Assembly (NCBI GenBank): GCA_021325475.1
Contig: JAJPHA010000091.1
Coordinates: forward strand, 1 to 35,685
Reading direction: 5' to 3'
DNA length: 35,685 bases
From: Rhodanobacteraceae bacterium
GTDB taxonomy: Bacteria; Pseudomonadota; Gammaproteobacteria; Xanthomonadales; Rhodanobacteraceae
The notes beneath the pieces are model-generated. The model saw nothing but the letters and a program-made list of their open reading frames with translations, was not told the origin of the DNA and made no database searches. A program made the position numbers and the translations under genes. Below are positions 1-7,307 of this stretch, in pieces. The number at the start of each line of letters is the position of its first letter. Within the stretch, counting starts at the first letter, position 1.

Positions 1-73
1 CAAAGAAAAGTTACCCGCGCGGCCAGCGGCCGAGCGGAAGCTCTGCTCTGGTGAGCAAAGAGAAGTGACCCGC
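1..73. repeat. Degenerate direct repeat CAAAGArAAGTkACCCGC, two copies
   Basis: Copies lie at 1-18 and 56-73 and differ at two positions. The second copy runs directly into a perfect 8-bp stem (70-77 with 83-90, 5-nt loop). A third, weaker relative (AAGAAAAGAAAACGGGG) follows near 110-126. From memory, similar GAAAAGTAACCCGC-type words are scattered between genes in Xanthomonas and Lysobacter relatives; this was not searched. Confidence 0.5.
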
Positions 74-90
74 TCGCCGGACGCGAGCGG
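70..90. repeat. Perfect 8-bp hairpin
   Basis: CCGCTCGC (70-77) pairs with GCGAGCGG (83-90) around a 5-nt loop. It has no following T-run on either strand, so it looks like part of a repeated extragenic element and not a classical terminator. Confidence 0.5.
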
Positions 91-148
91 AAAACCGCAG
101 GATGCGCGTCAAGAAAAGAAAACGGGGTCAGTGCTGTGCCACCCTCAC

Positions 149-187
149 CCGCGCCTTCGGCGCGGCCTCTCCCGCCAGCGGGAGAGG
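149..187. repeat. REP-like double hairpin
   Basis: Two back-to-back stems are seen: CCGCGCC (149-155) with GGCGCGG (159-165), loop TTC; and CCTCTCCCGC (166-175) with GCGGGAGAGG (178-187), loop CA. The CTCTCCC/GGGAGAG core recurs at 12631-12653, and a variant at 12211-12231, so this is a dispersed repetitive extragenic palindrome family in this genome. Confidence 0.65.
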
Positions 188-257
188 CGGCAGACGGAAT
201 TTCGGCGCCAATCAGGTCGTCTGAAGTCCGGATCGCCGCGCAAGCCGTTTGGCCTGA

Positions 258-279
258 GTCCTGAGACTTCGTTCAGGAC
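258..279. terminator. Stem-loop downstream of the cupredoxin gene
   Basis: GTCCTGA (258-264) pairs with TCAGGAC (273-279) around an 8-nt loop. It lies about 55 nt past the stop of the minus-strand cupredoxin gene. There is no T-run, so a role as terminator is only possible; it may instead be another dispersed repeat of the CCTGAACGAAG type. Confidence 0.3.
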
Positions 280-280
280 A

Positions 281-298
281 GGCTACGGCGCCGTAGCC
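281..298. repeat. Perfect 18-nt palindrome
   Basis: GGCTACGGC (281-289) is followed directly by its reverse complement GCCGTAGCC (290-298) without a spacer. It sits in the hairpin-rich gap before the cupredoxin stop. As RNA it could extend the neighbouring stem-loop (258-279) into a longer structure; as DNA it could be a protein-binding palindrome. No function can be assigned. Confidence 0.5.
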
Positions 299-333
299 GA
301 AGACACGGACGCTGGGACTCGATCGCATCTTCC

Positions 334-732
334 CTAATCGACGAAGAACGATTGCAGGCGCACTGGTGTCGCCGGCTGGACGGCGATGGTGCCGAACATG
401 CCGGCACCCGGCATGCCGTGCACTTCGCAGAAGTAGCCGATCGTGCCGGGCGAGTTGAAGGTGACGCTCGCCACCCAGTTGCTGTTGCTCGGATTGCCGT
501 TGCCGTTGGGCTGGCCGTCGCAGCCGCGCGCGCAGCGGAACGAATTGTCGTCGGCCACGACGTTGTGGAAGCCGCCCTTGTTGACGAAGGTGACCGTATC
601 GCCCGCGGTGATGGTGATCGTCTGTGGCGAAAACGCGTTCTGCGCACCGCCGACGTTGACGATGAAACCCGCCGCCTGCGCGAGGCACGGCGCCAACGCC
701 AGCCACAGACACAACCATGCCCCTCGGGCCAT
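334..732 (-). CDS. Exported cupredoxin (plastocyanin-like copper protein)
   Basis: Small periplasmic blue-copper-type protein of 132 aa, expected to bind one copper and carry or accept electrons; its partner is unknown. A signal peptide is clear, with cleavage after AQA at about residue 20. Type 1 copper ligands are visible as H56 (FHNV), C102, H105 and a methionine, M112 or M107, in the loop CEVHGMPGAGM. That loop is two residues longer than the plastocyanin C-x2-H-x4-M arrangement. Two extra cysteines, C67 and C71, could form a disulfide. I chose the ATG at 732 because GGTGAGG lies 6 nt upstream; an in-frame GTG at 744 would put that Shine-Dalgarno sequence inside the gene. It stands alone, divergent from arginase. 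The family is clear, the physiological role is not. Confidence 0.85.
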   Translation of the reverse strand: MARGAWLCLWLALAPCLAQAAGFIVNVGGAQNAFSPQTITITAGDTVTFVNKGGFHNVVADDNSFRCARGCDGQPNGNGNPSNSNWVASVTFNSPGTIGYFCEVHGMPGAGMFGTIAVQPATPVRLQSFFVD

Positions 733-870
733 CGCCAACCTCACCGGTGAATTGCGGCAGAGCCGCCGCGAACCGCAGTATACCCGCCGGCGACGGCAGC
801 CGCGCGCTCTGGCGCGAGCGGCGCGGCGCGGCTATGCTGCGCGGCCCGAGGCTGCGAGTACGACGACGGC

Positions 871-1791
871 ATGCGTTCCTTTCTCCCGGTTTCCCTGATC
901 GGCGCGCCGACCGACGTCGGCGCCGGCCACCGCGGCGCCTCGATGGGCCCGGAGGCGCTGCGCGTGGCCGGTCTGGCCGAGGCGCTCGTCGCGCGCGGCC
1001 TCGACGTGGCCGATCGCGGCAATCTGTTCGGCCCGCTCAATCCCTGGCTGCCGCCGAGCGCCGGCTACCGGCATCTGCCGGAAGTGGTCGAATGGAACCG
1101 CGAGGTGATGCGCGCGGTCGCCGCCGAGCTCGCCGCGCGGCGGCTGCCGATCCTGCTCGGCGGCGATCACAGCCTGGCGATCGGCTCGATCACCGCGGTG
1201 GCCAGGCATTGCCGCGCGCAGGGAAAAAAGCTGCGCGTGCTGTGGCTCGACGCGCACGCCGATTTCAACACCTCGACGATCACGCCGTCGGGCAATATCC
1301 ACGGCATGCCGGTGGCGTGCCTGTGCGGCCACGGGCCGGTCGAGCTGACCGAGCTCGGCGGCGCGGCGCCGGCGCTCGATCCGGCGATGCTCCGCCAGAT
1401 CGGCGTGCGCTCGGTCGATGCCGGCGAGAAGCGGTTCGTCCACGACGTCGGCCTCGACATCTACGACATGCGCCACATCGACGAGGTCGGCATGCGGCGG
1501 GCGATGGAGGAGGCGCTCGACGGCGTGGATGCCGACACCCACATCCACGTCAGCTTCGACGTCGATTTCCTCGATCCGGACATCGCCCCGGGCGTCGGCA
1601 CCACCGTGCCCGGCGGGCCGAACTACCGCGAGGCGCAACTGGTGATGGAGATGATCGCCGACACCGGGCGGCTGGGCTCGCTCGACATCGTCGAGCTCAA
1701 TCCGGCGTTCGATCAGCACAACCGCACGGCGAAACTCGCGGTCGATCTGGTCGAGAGCCTGTTCGGCAAGTCGACGCTGATGCGGGAGTGA
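871..1791 (+). CDS. rocF: Arginase
   Basis: Cytoplasmic Mn2+-dependent hydrolase that splits L-arginine into ornithine and urea. The 306-aa length is normal for bacterial arginase. The ureohydrolase signatures are intact: GAPTDVGAGHRGASMGPEALR at the N-terminus, GGDH (H100), DAHAD (D127, H129, D131) and SFDVDFLDP (D230, D232), which supply the two-Mn centre. The N-terminal arginase signature separates it from agmatinase and formimidoylglutamase. The start at 871 places the first strand (VSLIGAPTD) right at the N-terminus, as in the family, although no strong ribosome site is seen. It converges on the metalloprotease with a gap of 13 nt. No other arginine or urea genes are adjacent, so the pathway context is not given here. 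Confidence 0.93.
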   Translation: MRSFLPVSLIGAPTDVGAGHRGASMGPEALRVAGLAEALVARGLDVADRGNLFGPLNPWLPPSAGYRHLPEVVEWNREVMRAVAAELAARRLPILLGGDHSLAIGSITAVARHCRAQGKKLRVLWLDAHADFNTSTITPSGNIHGMPVACLCGHGPVELTELGGAAPALDPAMLRQIGVRSVDAGEKRFVHDVGLDIYDMRHIDEVGMRRAMEEALDGVDADTHIHVSFDVDFLDPDIAPGVGTTVPGGPNYREAQLVMEMIADTGRLGSLDIVELNPAFDQHNRTAKLAVDLVESLFGKSTLMRE

Positions 1792-1804
1792 GCGCCGCCG
1801 TCGA

Positions 1805-3190
1805 TCAGTTCTCGAAGCCGTCGTAGAAGATGTCGTCGGTTTCGTTGAGGCAAGCTCCCTGGCCCGCGATCAGGCCGTCGAGCACGCCGACCTGCGTGGC
1901 ATGGAACTGCAACGCATTCTGGCCGCAGCCCTTGATGTTGCAGTAACTCATGATCGTGCCCACCCCGCCGCCGGGGCAGCTCGTGGCGCCGGCGTAGCAG
2001 CCCTGGCCGCTCTCGCCGTTGTAGCACTGGTCGATGGTGTTGGTCGCCACCGGCGCATTGCCGGTGGTGACGTCGGTGCAGTGGGTGTGCCAGGCGCCGA
2101 AGTTGTGGCCGAGTTCGTGACCGACGATCTTCGCGGCGAATGCGCCGTTCGGGTCGATGCTGATGCTGGTGCAGACCTGATTGACGCTGTAGCTGCCGAA
2201 CGTGTCGCTGCCGGAGGGTTGGCCCTTGTTGCAGTAGGCGTCGATCCAGGCGATGCCGGAGGCGCTGCAAATGCTCGACGAGCTCGGCTCCTGGCCGGAC
2301 AGCAATATCGCGAAGACGCGGTTGATCGCAGCGTGGTTGTTCTTCCAGTAGTTGGCGAAGATGTCGAGGTCGAAGACATCCGCCGGAACGTGGGTGGCGC
2401 CGGTATAGGGATCGGCACAGCCGTTGCCGCAGAGGAACGTCGTGCCTTGCTGCAACTGCACCAGCAAGTCGCGTTCGTACATCGTGTTCATGGTGTTGAA
2501 CATGCCGGCGATCCAGTTGGTCGCGTCGGTGGTGTTGTTCGCGAACAGCCTCGACATGAACAGGCTGTCGGTATCGACCGCGACCGTCGCCAGGCGCAAT
2601 GCGTGCATCGCGGCCGAAGGGGTTGGCGACGCTGCGGTCACGACCGCGGCGCGCAACTGGCCGGCAAGATCGTTACTGCCGTGCAGGCCGAGATCGATAC
2701 CCTCGTTGCCGCAGCGAAAGTCGAACCGGAAACCGGGCGGCAGCGCCGATTCGAACGGCGACGCGGCGAGATGCACGGAGCCAGTCTTGTCGCGCACCGC
2801 GCGCAGCACGAATTCGCCATCCGCGCCGACGCCGCTGCCTTCGGCGAAGCTGCCGTCGGGGTTGAGCGACATCGCCACCCGCGTGCGACCGTCGTCGGAA
2901 TAACCACGCAGGAAGATGCGCGGGCTGCGCGGCAGCTCGGTGCGGCCTTGCGCGGTGACGAGGTAGATGTGCGCATCCGGCGCGTACACCTCCACCCGCT
3001 TCAGGCGCACCGATGCCGAGTGCGCGGCGCTCACGGGGAACGCCGCAATGGCATAGGATTCGTTATTGGGTAGCGCCGCGAGCCGGAGCAGGTCGGCTCG
3101 GCCGACCCCCGGATTCGCCGCTCCCGCCGATACGACCACCGTCGCGCCGAGCAGCGCGGCGAGGCCAAGGACCACCGCACGGATCTTCAT
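1805..3190 (-). CDS. Secreted M12-type zinc metalloprotease with IFxDGFE tail
   Basis: Exported endopeptidase of 461 aa. It has an N-terminal signal peptide (cleavage near residue 23-25, SAGA/AN), an N-terminal region of about 170 residues resembling a prodomain, and a reprolysin-like catalytic domain from about residue 195. The zinc site HELGHNFGAWH gives H358, E359, H362 and H368, and the Met-turn is IMSYC (M414). Many cysteines after residue 250 suggest disulfides and extracellular action. The last residues, DDIFYDGFEN, match the tail of the secreted protein encoded at 31802-33544. The start is supported by AGGGGG about 6 nt upstream. An upstream gene on the same strand (3296-4114) is 105 nt away, so co-transcription is possible. 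Substrate unknown. Confidence 0.88.
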   Translation of the reverse strand: MKIRAVVLGLAALLGATVVVSAGAANPGVGRADLLRLAALPNNESYAIAAFPVSAAHSASVRLKRVEVYAPDAHIYLVTAQGRTELPRSPRIFLRGYSDDGRTRVAMSLNPDGSFAEGSGVGADGEFVLRAVRDKTGSVHLAASPFESALPPGFRFDFRCGNEGIDLGLHGSNDLAGQLRAAVVTAASPTPSAAMHALRLATVAVDTDSLFMSRLFANNTTDATNWIAGMFNTMNTMYERDLLVQLQQGTTFLCGNGCADPYTGATHVPADVFDLDIFANYWKNNHAAINRVFAILLSGQEPSSSSICSASGIAWIDAYCNKGQPSGSDTFGSYSVNQVCTSISIDPNGAFAAKIVGHELGHNFGAWHTHCTDVTTGNAPVATNTIDQCYNGESGQGCYAGATSCPGGGVGTIMSYCNIKGCGQNALQFHATQVGVLDGLIAGQGACLNETDDIFYDGFEN

Positions 3191-3295
3191 GCCGACCCCC
3201 TGTCGATCGGAAAGCGGCGATCCAGTCTAGTCCGAAACGCGCCACGGTGCATGTGACGCGTTTCGCGTTGGGTGCGCCATCTTCGGCGCGGCCGC

Positions 3296-4114
3296 TCACC
3301 CCGCCGGATCCGGCACGAAGCCGTTCGGGAACGGCTGCGGATCGCGCGGGACGAAGCGCGGCTGCGGCAGCACGCCGCGCGCGACCAGATTGCGGTAGCT
3401 GTCGTACCAGATCGAGACCACCTCGTCGGGGCGCGCGCTGGCACGCTCGAACGCGGTGTAGCTGGCGAACGAGGTCTCGCGCGCGCCGTGGCCGGTGCCG
3501 AGCGATTCCTCCGGCTTCGGCGCGGGCCGCGCCGCCAACGCCGCGGCCGGGGCGGCGGCGCGATCGGCCGTCGATTTCGCCGCCTGGGCGTTTTCTGCGG
3601 CGGCCGTGTCCGGCGGCGGCGTTTGCGGCTCGGCGCGTGCGATCTTGTCCTCGCGTTCGCGCCAGACCGGATGCGGCTTCTCGCGGAACACCGCCACGCC
3701 GATCACGCCGACGTTGGCCGGCCGGCCGGTGCGCGCAGCGTAGCTGTCGCCGAGCGCGGTGAAGTTGAACCGGGCGATCTCGCTCAGGCTCTTGCGCCAG
3801 CCCTCGATCTCGGTGGTCTCGAACGGGCCGAGCACGTAGCCGGATTGCAGCGGATCGGCGGTCTCGCCGGTGACGGCATTGACGCCGTCGACCGACAGCA
3901 CCGCGAGCACGCGCGCGCCGGTGTGGTTGCTGATGCGCACGGCGTAGCGATGGCCGGGCGTGCCGGCGACAAAGTGCTTGCCGGCGTGTTCGTACACCGG
4001 CAGCGTGCTGCCGGTATCACGGTCGTAGACGCTGAGATCGACGAGGTTGCCGGCGCGGACGGTGCCCGAGCAGGCGAGGGCGGCGGCGACGAGAGCGGAC
4101 AGCAGGATCTTCAT
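3296..4114 (-). CDS. Exported protein of unknown function
   Basis: I do not recognise a named family. The 272-aa product starts with a good signal peptide ([17 protein letters not shown], cleavage about residue 21, VRA/GN). Residues about 22-145 look like a compact beta-rich domain ([50 protein letters not shown]). A low-complexity Ala/Pro-rich linker follows (about 155-205), then a C-terminal segment with [19 protein letters not shown]. The N-terminal domain has the look of a conserved periplasmic module, with the linker connecting to a second small region. The reading frame stays open far upstream of the chosen ATG, but that part is the antisense of trpS. Divergent from trpS across 126 nt. 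Confidence 0.75.
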   Translation of the reverse strand: MKILLSALVAAALACSGTVRAGNLVDLSVYDRDTGSTLPVYEHAGKHFVAGTPGHRYAVRISNHTGARVLAVLSVDGVNAVTGETADPLQSGYVLGPFETTEIEGWRKSLSEIARFNFTALGDSYAARTGRPANVGVIGVAVFREKPHPVWREREDKIARAEPQTPPPDTAAAENAQAAKSTADRAAAPAAALAARPAPKPEESLGTGHGARETSFASYTAFERASARPDEVVSIWYDSYRNLVARGVLPQPRFVPRDPQPFPNGFVPDPAG

Positions 4115-4240
4115 GGCGTGGCTCCGGGTTGGTGGATGGGCGATGCAACGGCCGAAGCGGCGCGGCGGGGTTGCGCGCTGCGGACGAAGGATCGCGTACA
4201 CTTGCCGACCGGGCCCGTCCCCGGCATCCACGCAGCGCAG

Positions 4241-5455
4241 ATGGCCAAACGCAGAGTCCTCACCGGCATCACCACCACCGGCACGCCGCATCTCGGCAAC
4301 TACGTCGGCGCGATCCGCCCGGCGATCGCGGCGAGCCGTCGCGCCGAGGTCGAGTCGTTCTACTTCCTCGCCGACTACCACGCCCTGATCAAGTGCGACG
4401 ATCCGGCGCGCATCCAGCGCTCGACGCTGGAGATCGCCGCGAGCTGGCTGGCCTGCGGTCTGGATCCGGAAAAAGTATACTTCTACCGCCAGTCCGACAT
4501 CGCCGAGATTCCGGAGCTGACCTGGCTGCTCACCTGCGTCACCGCCAAGGGCCTGCTCAACCGCGCGCACGCCTACAAGGCGGCGACCGACGCCAACCGC
4601 GAGCGCGGCGAGGACCCCGACGCCGGCGTCAGCGCCGGCCTGTACATGTATCCGGTGCTGATGGCCGCGGACATCCTGATCTTCAACGCCCACGAGGTGC
4701 CGGTCGGCCGCGACCAGGTGCAGCACATCGAGATGGCGCGCGACATCGGCCAGCGCTTCAATCACCTCTACGGCGGCGAGTATTTCACCCTGCCGGAGGC
4801 GGTGATCGAGGCGCACGTCGCCACGCTGCCCGGCCTCGACGGGCGCAAGATGTCGAAGAGCTACGACAACACCATTCCGTTGTGGCTGCCGGCGCCGGAG
4901 CTGCGCAAGGCGATCCTCGGCATCGTCACCAATTCGCAGGCGCCGGGCGAACCGAAGAATCCGGACGAATCGCACCTGTTCGGGATCTATCAGGCGTTCG
5001 CCAGCGCCGAGGAGACCGCGGCGATGCGGCGCGCCTACGCGGAAGGCATTGCCTGGGGCGAGGCGAAACAGAAATTGTTCGAGCGCCTCGACGCCGAACT
5101 CGCGCCGCTGCGCGAAAAGTACCAGGCGCTGATCGCGCGGCCCGGCGAGATCGAGGACATCCTCCAGACCGGCGCGCGGCGTGCGCGCGCGCTGGCCCAG
5201 CCGTTCGTCGCGCGGTTGCGCGAGGCCGTCGGCCTGCGCGATTTGCGCCAGGTGCCGATGGCGGCGAAGGCCCGGGCGGGAGCCCGCGCCAAAGCCGCGC
5301 TGCATCCGGTCGTGTTCCGCGACGACGATCGGGCGTTCGCCTTCAAGGTGCTCGACGCGAAGAAGAACGTGCTCGCCGCGCAGGGCGGCTTCGCCGATCC
5401 GCAGGCGGCGATGGCGGCGGCGCGGGAGGCGATGGGTCGGCTGGCAGACGGGTAG
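4241..5455 (+). CDS. trpS: Tryptophanyl-tRNA synthetase with C-terminal extension
   Basis: Cytoplasmic class I aminoacyl-tRNA synthetase that charges tRNA-Trp. The HIGH-type motif is PHLGN (residues 16-20) and the KMSKS loop is intact at 203-207. Residues around [13 protein letters not shown] and [14 protein letters not shown] are typical of TrpRS. The protein is 404 aa, about 60 residues longer than the usual bacterial enzyme of about 330-340. After a basic Ala-rich linker (about 340-355) comes a small module, [18 protein letters not shown] through the C-terminus, that resembles the YegP/DUF1508 fold (a beta strand, a turn with KKNVL, then a helix). The ATG at 4241 puts the [10 protein letters not shown] strand at the N-terminus as expected; the much longer open frame upstream is a shadow. 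Converges with the VOC gene (8-nt gap). Confidence 0.95.
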   Translation: MAKRRVLTGITTTGTPHLGNYVGAIRPAIAASRRAEVESFYFLADYHALIKCDDPARIQRSTLEIAASWLACGLDPEKVYFYRQSDIAEIPELTWLLTCVTAKGLLNRAHAYKAATDANRERGEDPDAGVSAGLYMYPVLMAADILIFNAHEVPVGRDQVQHIEMARDIGQRFNHLYGGEYFTLPEAVIEAHVATLPGLDGRKMSKSYDNTIPLWLPAPELRKAILGIVTNSQAPGEPKNPDESHLFGIYQAFASAEETAAMRRAYAEGIAWGEAKQKLFERLDAELAPLREKYQALIARPGEIEDILQTGARRARALAQPFVARLREAVGLRDLRQVPMAAKARAGARAKAALHPVVFRDDDRAFAFKVLDAKKNVLAAQGGFADPQAAMAAAREAMGRLADG

Positions 5456-5463
5456 GCGCGTGG

Positions 5464-5817
5464 TCAGGCGCGCGGCTTGGCGCGCACCACGCAGAAGCGG
5501 TGCCCGGTCGGCGCCTGCATCACCCACCAGCGCTTGACGAAGGCGACGCGCCGGGCGCCGAGCGCCTCCAGACGCGCGACCTCGGCGTCGAGATCCTCGG
5601 TCTCGATGTCGAGATGGATGCGCGGCTCGTGCTCCACGCGCTGCAGCAGCAGATGCGGCTCGTCGACGCCGGTTTGCAACTCGGCGTAGCGGCCGTCGCC
5701 GTCCTGATCGGCGCTCACCACCGGCCGACCGAGCGCCTGGCTCCAGAACGCGGTTGCCGCGGCGAGGTCATCGACCTGACAGTCGAGCACGAAGGCGCTG
5801 ATGCGGGATTTGTGCAT
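5464..5817 (-). CDS. VOC / glyoxalase-like protein
   Basis: A single vicinal-oxygen-chelate domain of 117 aa, close to the minimum for this fold, presumably acting as a dimer. The sequence begins SAFVLDCQVDDLAAATAFWSQALGRPV, the typical first beta-alpha unit, and ends in APTGHRFCVVRAKP, the typical last strands with a GHRFCVV motif. It resembles the Glyoxalase_6 group, whose members are mostly of unknown substrate; some bind drugs or small ligands rather than catalyse. It lies between trpS (convergent) and the heptamer-repeat gap before the dehydrogenase genes. No partner gene gives away its substrate. Confidence 0.82.
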   Translation of the reverse strand: MHKSRISAFVLDCQVDDLAAATAFWSQALGRPVVSADQDGDGRYAELQTGVDEPHLLLQRVEHEPRIHLDIETEDLDAEVARLEALGARRVAFVKRWWVMQAPTGHRFCVVRAKPRA

Positions 5818-5848
5818 TTGTGTGCTCGGTGGGAATCGGGAATGGGGC

Positions 5849-5886
5849 GGTGAGCGGTCAGCGGTGAGCGGTGAGCGGAAAGAGCT
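5849..5886 (+). repeat. Heptamer array (GGTGAGC)x4, downstream of E2
   Basis: Four 7-nt units at 5849-5855, 5856-5862 (one mismatch, GGTCAGC), 5863-5869 and 5870-5876, followed by GGAAAGAGCT. The same array and the same trailer GGAAAGAGC occur in the same orientation at 7308-7345, on the other side of the E2 gene. Confidence 0.85.
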
Positions 5887-5892
5887 GTACAG

Positions 5893-5955
5893 CCCTCAGC
5901 CCTCAGCCCTCGGCCCTCGGCCCTCAGCCCTCGGCCCTCAGCCCTCGGCCCTCAT
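5893..5955 (+). repeat. Heptamer array CCCTC(A/G)G, nine units
   Basis: Nine consecutive 7-nt units run from 5893 to 5955, alternating CCCTCAG and CCCTCGG; the last is CCCTCAT. It abuts the palindrome GCTGTACAGC (5884-5893) and ends exactly at the E2 stop codon (5955-5957). The same heptamer in the opposite orientation lies inside the E2 gene at about 6684-6722. Confidence 0.85.
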
Positions 5956-7289
5956 CATTGCGCCAACGCCAGATCGTCGAGCAGGGCGCGGAAGAAGCGC
6001 GCCGCCTCGCCGCCGGTGCAGGCGCGATGATCGAAGGTGAGCGACAGCGGGATCACGCGATGCGTCTCGATCGCGCCCATCACCGCGACGACGTCGTGCC
6101 GCAGTTTGCCGGCGGCGACGATGGCCACGCACGGCGGCACCACGACGGGGGTGGCGTAGCGCCCGGCGAACACGCCGAAGTTCGATAGCGAAATCGTGTA
6201 GCCCTTGAGCTCCTCGGGCGGGATGCTGCGATCCTGCACCTGGGCGCGGATGCGGTTGACCGCGGCGCGGATGCCGGCGGCGTCGAGCATGTCGGCGTTG
6301 CGCAGCGCCGGCACGAACAGGCCGTCGTCGGTGTCCACCGCGATGCCGATGTCCACGTGCGGATGCAGGGTGCGGGTCAGCGTTTCGCCGTCGAACCAGG
6401 CGTTCAAGGCCGGTTCGGTCTTGCAGGCGGCGACCAGGGCGCGGACCAGGCGCACGGTGATGTCGTTGCCCGGCAGCCAGGCGTGGATGTCGGCGTCGTC
6501 GCAGAGCGTGGTCGGTACCACCTTGGCGTGGGCCTCGGCCATCACCCGCGCCATGTTGCGGCGCACGCCCTTGAGCTGTTCCGGCTGACCGCTCGCGGCG
6601 ACCGTGGGCGGCAGCGTGCGCATCGGCCGGCCGGCGGCGGAGAGGGTGGTGCGCTGCGCCGGCGGCGTGCTCGGCGCAGTGCGGGAGGGCTGAGGGCCGA
6701 GGGCCGGGGGCTGGGGGCCGGGTGCGCTCGGCCGCGCCGTGCCGCTGTCCGCCGCCTTCTTCACGTCCTGCAGGGTGACCACGCCGCCGGCGCCGGTAGG
6801 TATAACTTTGGATAAATCCACATTGAGCTTTTTCGCCAGCGCACGCACCGCCGGCACGGCCTTGATGCCGCCGACCGCGACCGCGGTCTCGCTCATCACG
6901 CGATCGCTCACCTCCATCGCGCCGACCACCGTGCCGGCGTCCTCGCGCACCGCCTCGACGCGCGTCGCCGCCGGCGCCGCGGCAGGTTTCGGCGGGGCGT
7001 GATGGTGTCCGGTGGCTTCCGCTTCCGCGCGCTGCGGCAGGTTCGGATCGAGCTCGATCTCGATCAGCGGCGCGCCGGTGTCGATCACGTCGCCGGCCTT
7101 GCCGTGCAGTTTCAGCACTTTGCCGGAATAGGGCGACGGCACCTCGACCACCGCCTTGGCCGTTTCCATCGAGACGAGCGGCGCGTCGAGCTTCACGATG
7201 TCCCCCTCCTTGACGAACCATTCGACCACGGTCGCGTCCGGCAGGCCTTCGCCGAGGTCGGGGAGGTGGAAAGTCTTGATCGTGCTCAT
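5955..7289 (-). CDS. 2-oxoacid dehydrogenase E2, dihydrolipoyl acyltransferase
   Basis: Core of a pyruvate or branched-chain 2-oxoacid dehydrogenase complex: it transfers the acyl group from lipoate to CoA. The 444-aa product has one lipoyl domain (about 3-80, lipoyl lysine K45 in METAK), a Pro/Ala linker, a peripheral-subunit-binding domain (about 140-180, VPAVRALAKKLNVDLSKVIPTG), a second linker (about 182-235) and the catalytic domain (about 237-444). The active-site His is H421 in FDHRACTGG. The family usually has HRxxDG there, and the Asp position is Thr425 in this protein. The second linker (APGPQPPALGPQP) is encoded by a heptamer repeat that also occurs downstream of the gene. Third gene of a minus-strand operon after E1-alpha and E1-beta. 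Pyruvate versus branched-chain substrate cannot be decided from sequence alone. Confidence 0.9.
   Translation of the reverse strand: MSTIKTFHLPDLGEGLPDATVVEWFVKEGDIVKLDAPLVSMETAKAVVEVPSPYSGKVLKLHGKAGDVIDTGAPLIEIELDPNLPQRAEAEATGHHHAPPKPAAAPAATRVEAVREDAGTVVGAMEVSDRVMSETAVAVGGIKAVPAVRALAKKLNVDLSKVIPTGAGGVVTLQDVKKAADSGTARPSAPGPQPPALGPQPSRTAPSTPPAQRTTLSAAGRPMRTLPPTVAASGQPEQLKGVRRNMARVMAEAHAKVVPTTLCDDADIHAWLPGNDITVRLVRALVAACKTEPALNAWFDGETLTRTLHPHVDIGIAVDTDDGLFVPALRNADMLDAAGIRAAVNRIRAQVQDRSIPPEELKGYTISLSNFGVFAGRYATPVVVPPCVAIVAAGKLRHDVVAVMGAIETHRVIPLSLTFDHRACTGGEAARFFRALLDDLALAQ
6684..6722 (-). repeat. Heptamer array inside the E2 linker
   Basis: On the plus strand about five 7-nt units are seen (CTGAGGG, CCGAGGG, CCGGGGG, CTGGGGG, CCGGGTG), i.e. 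the reverse complement of the CCCTC(A/G)G array at 5893-5955. Read on the coding strand it gives a Pro/Gly/Gln/Ala stretch with a 7-residue period in the linker before the catalytic domain. Confidence 0.75.
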
Positions 7290-7307
7290 GATGGGATATG
7301 AGGTGAT

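Larger units (their letters stand above)
1..333. other. Gene-free stretch rich in short repeats and hairpins
   Basis: No credible coding region is seen here; the open frames lack any recognisable protein and run through palindromes. The stretch holds two degenerate copies of a motif of the form CAAAGArAAGTkACCCGC (1-18 and 56-73), a hairpin at 70-90, a paired REP-like hairpin block at 149-187, a stem-loop at 258-279 and a perfect palindrome at 281-298. It lies downstream of the minus-strand cupredoxin gene, so some of these hairpins may also end its transcript. Confidence 0.6.

Noticed and set aside
3272-4240. In-frame open extension of about 320 codons upstream of TrpRS
   Set aside because: It is antisense to the exported unknown protein and has no TrpRS-like content; the family N-terminus begins at 4241.
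4115-4240. tRNA-sensing leader upstream of trpS
   Set aside because: No T-box sequence or terminator/antiterminator pair is visible, and such leaders are not expected in this group.
5849-5955. CRISPR-like array
   Set aside because: Units are 7 nt and contiguous; there are no spacers and no cas genes.
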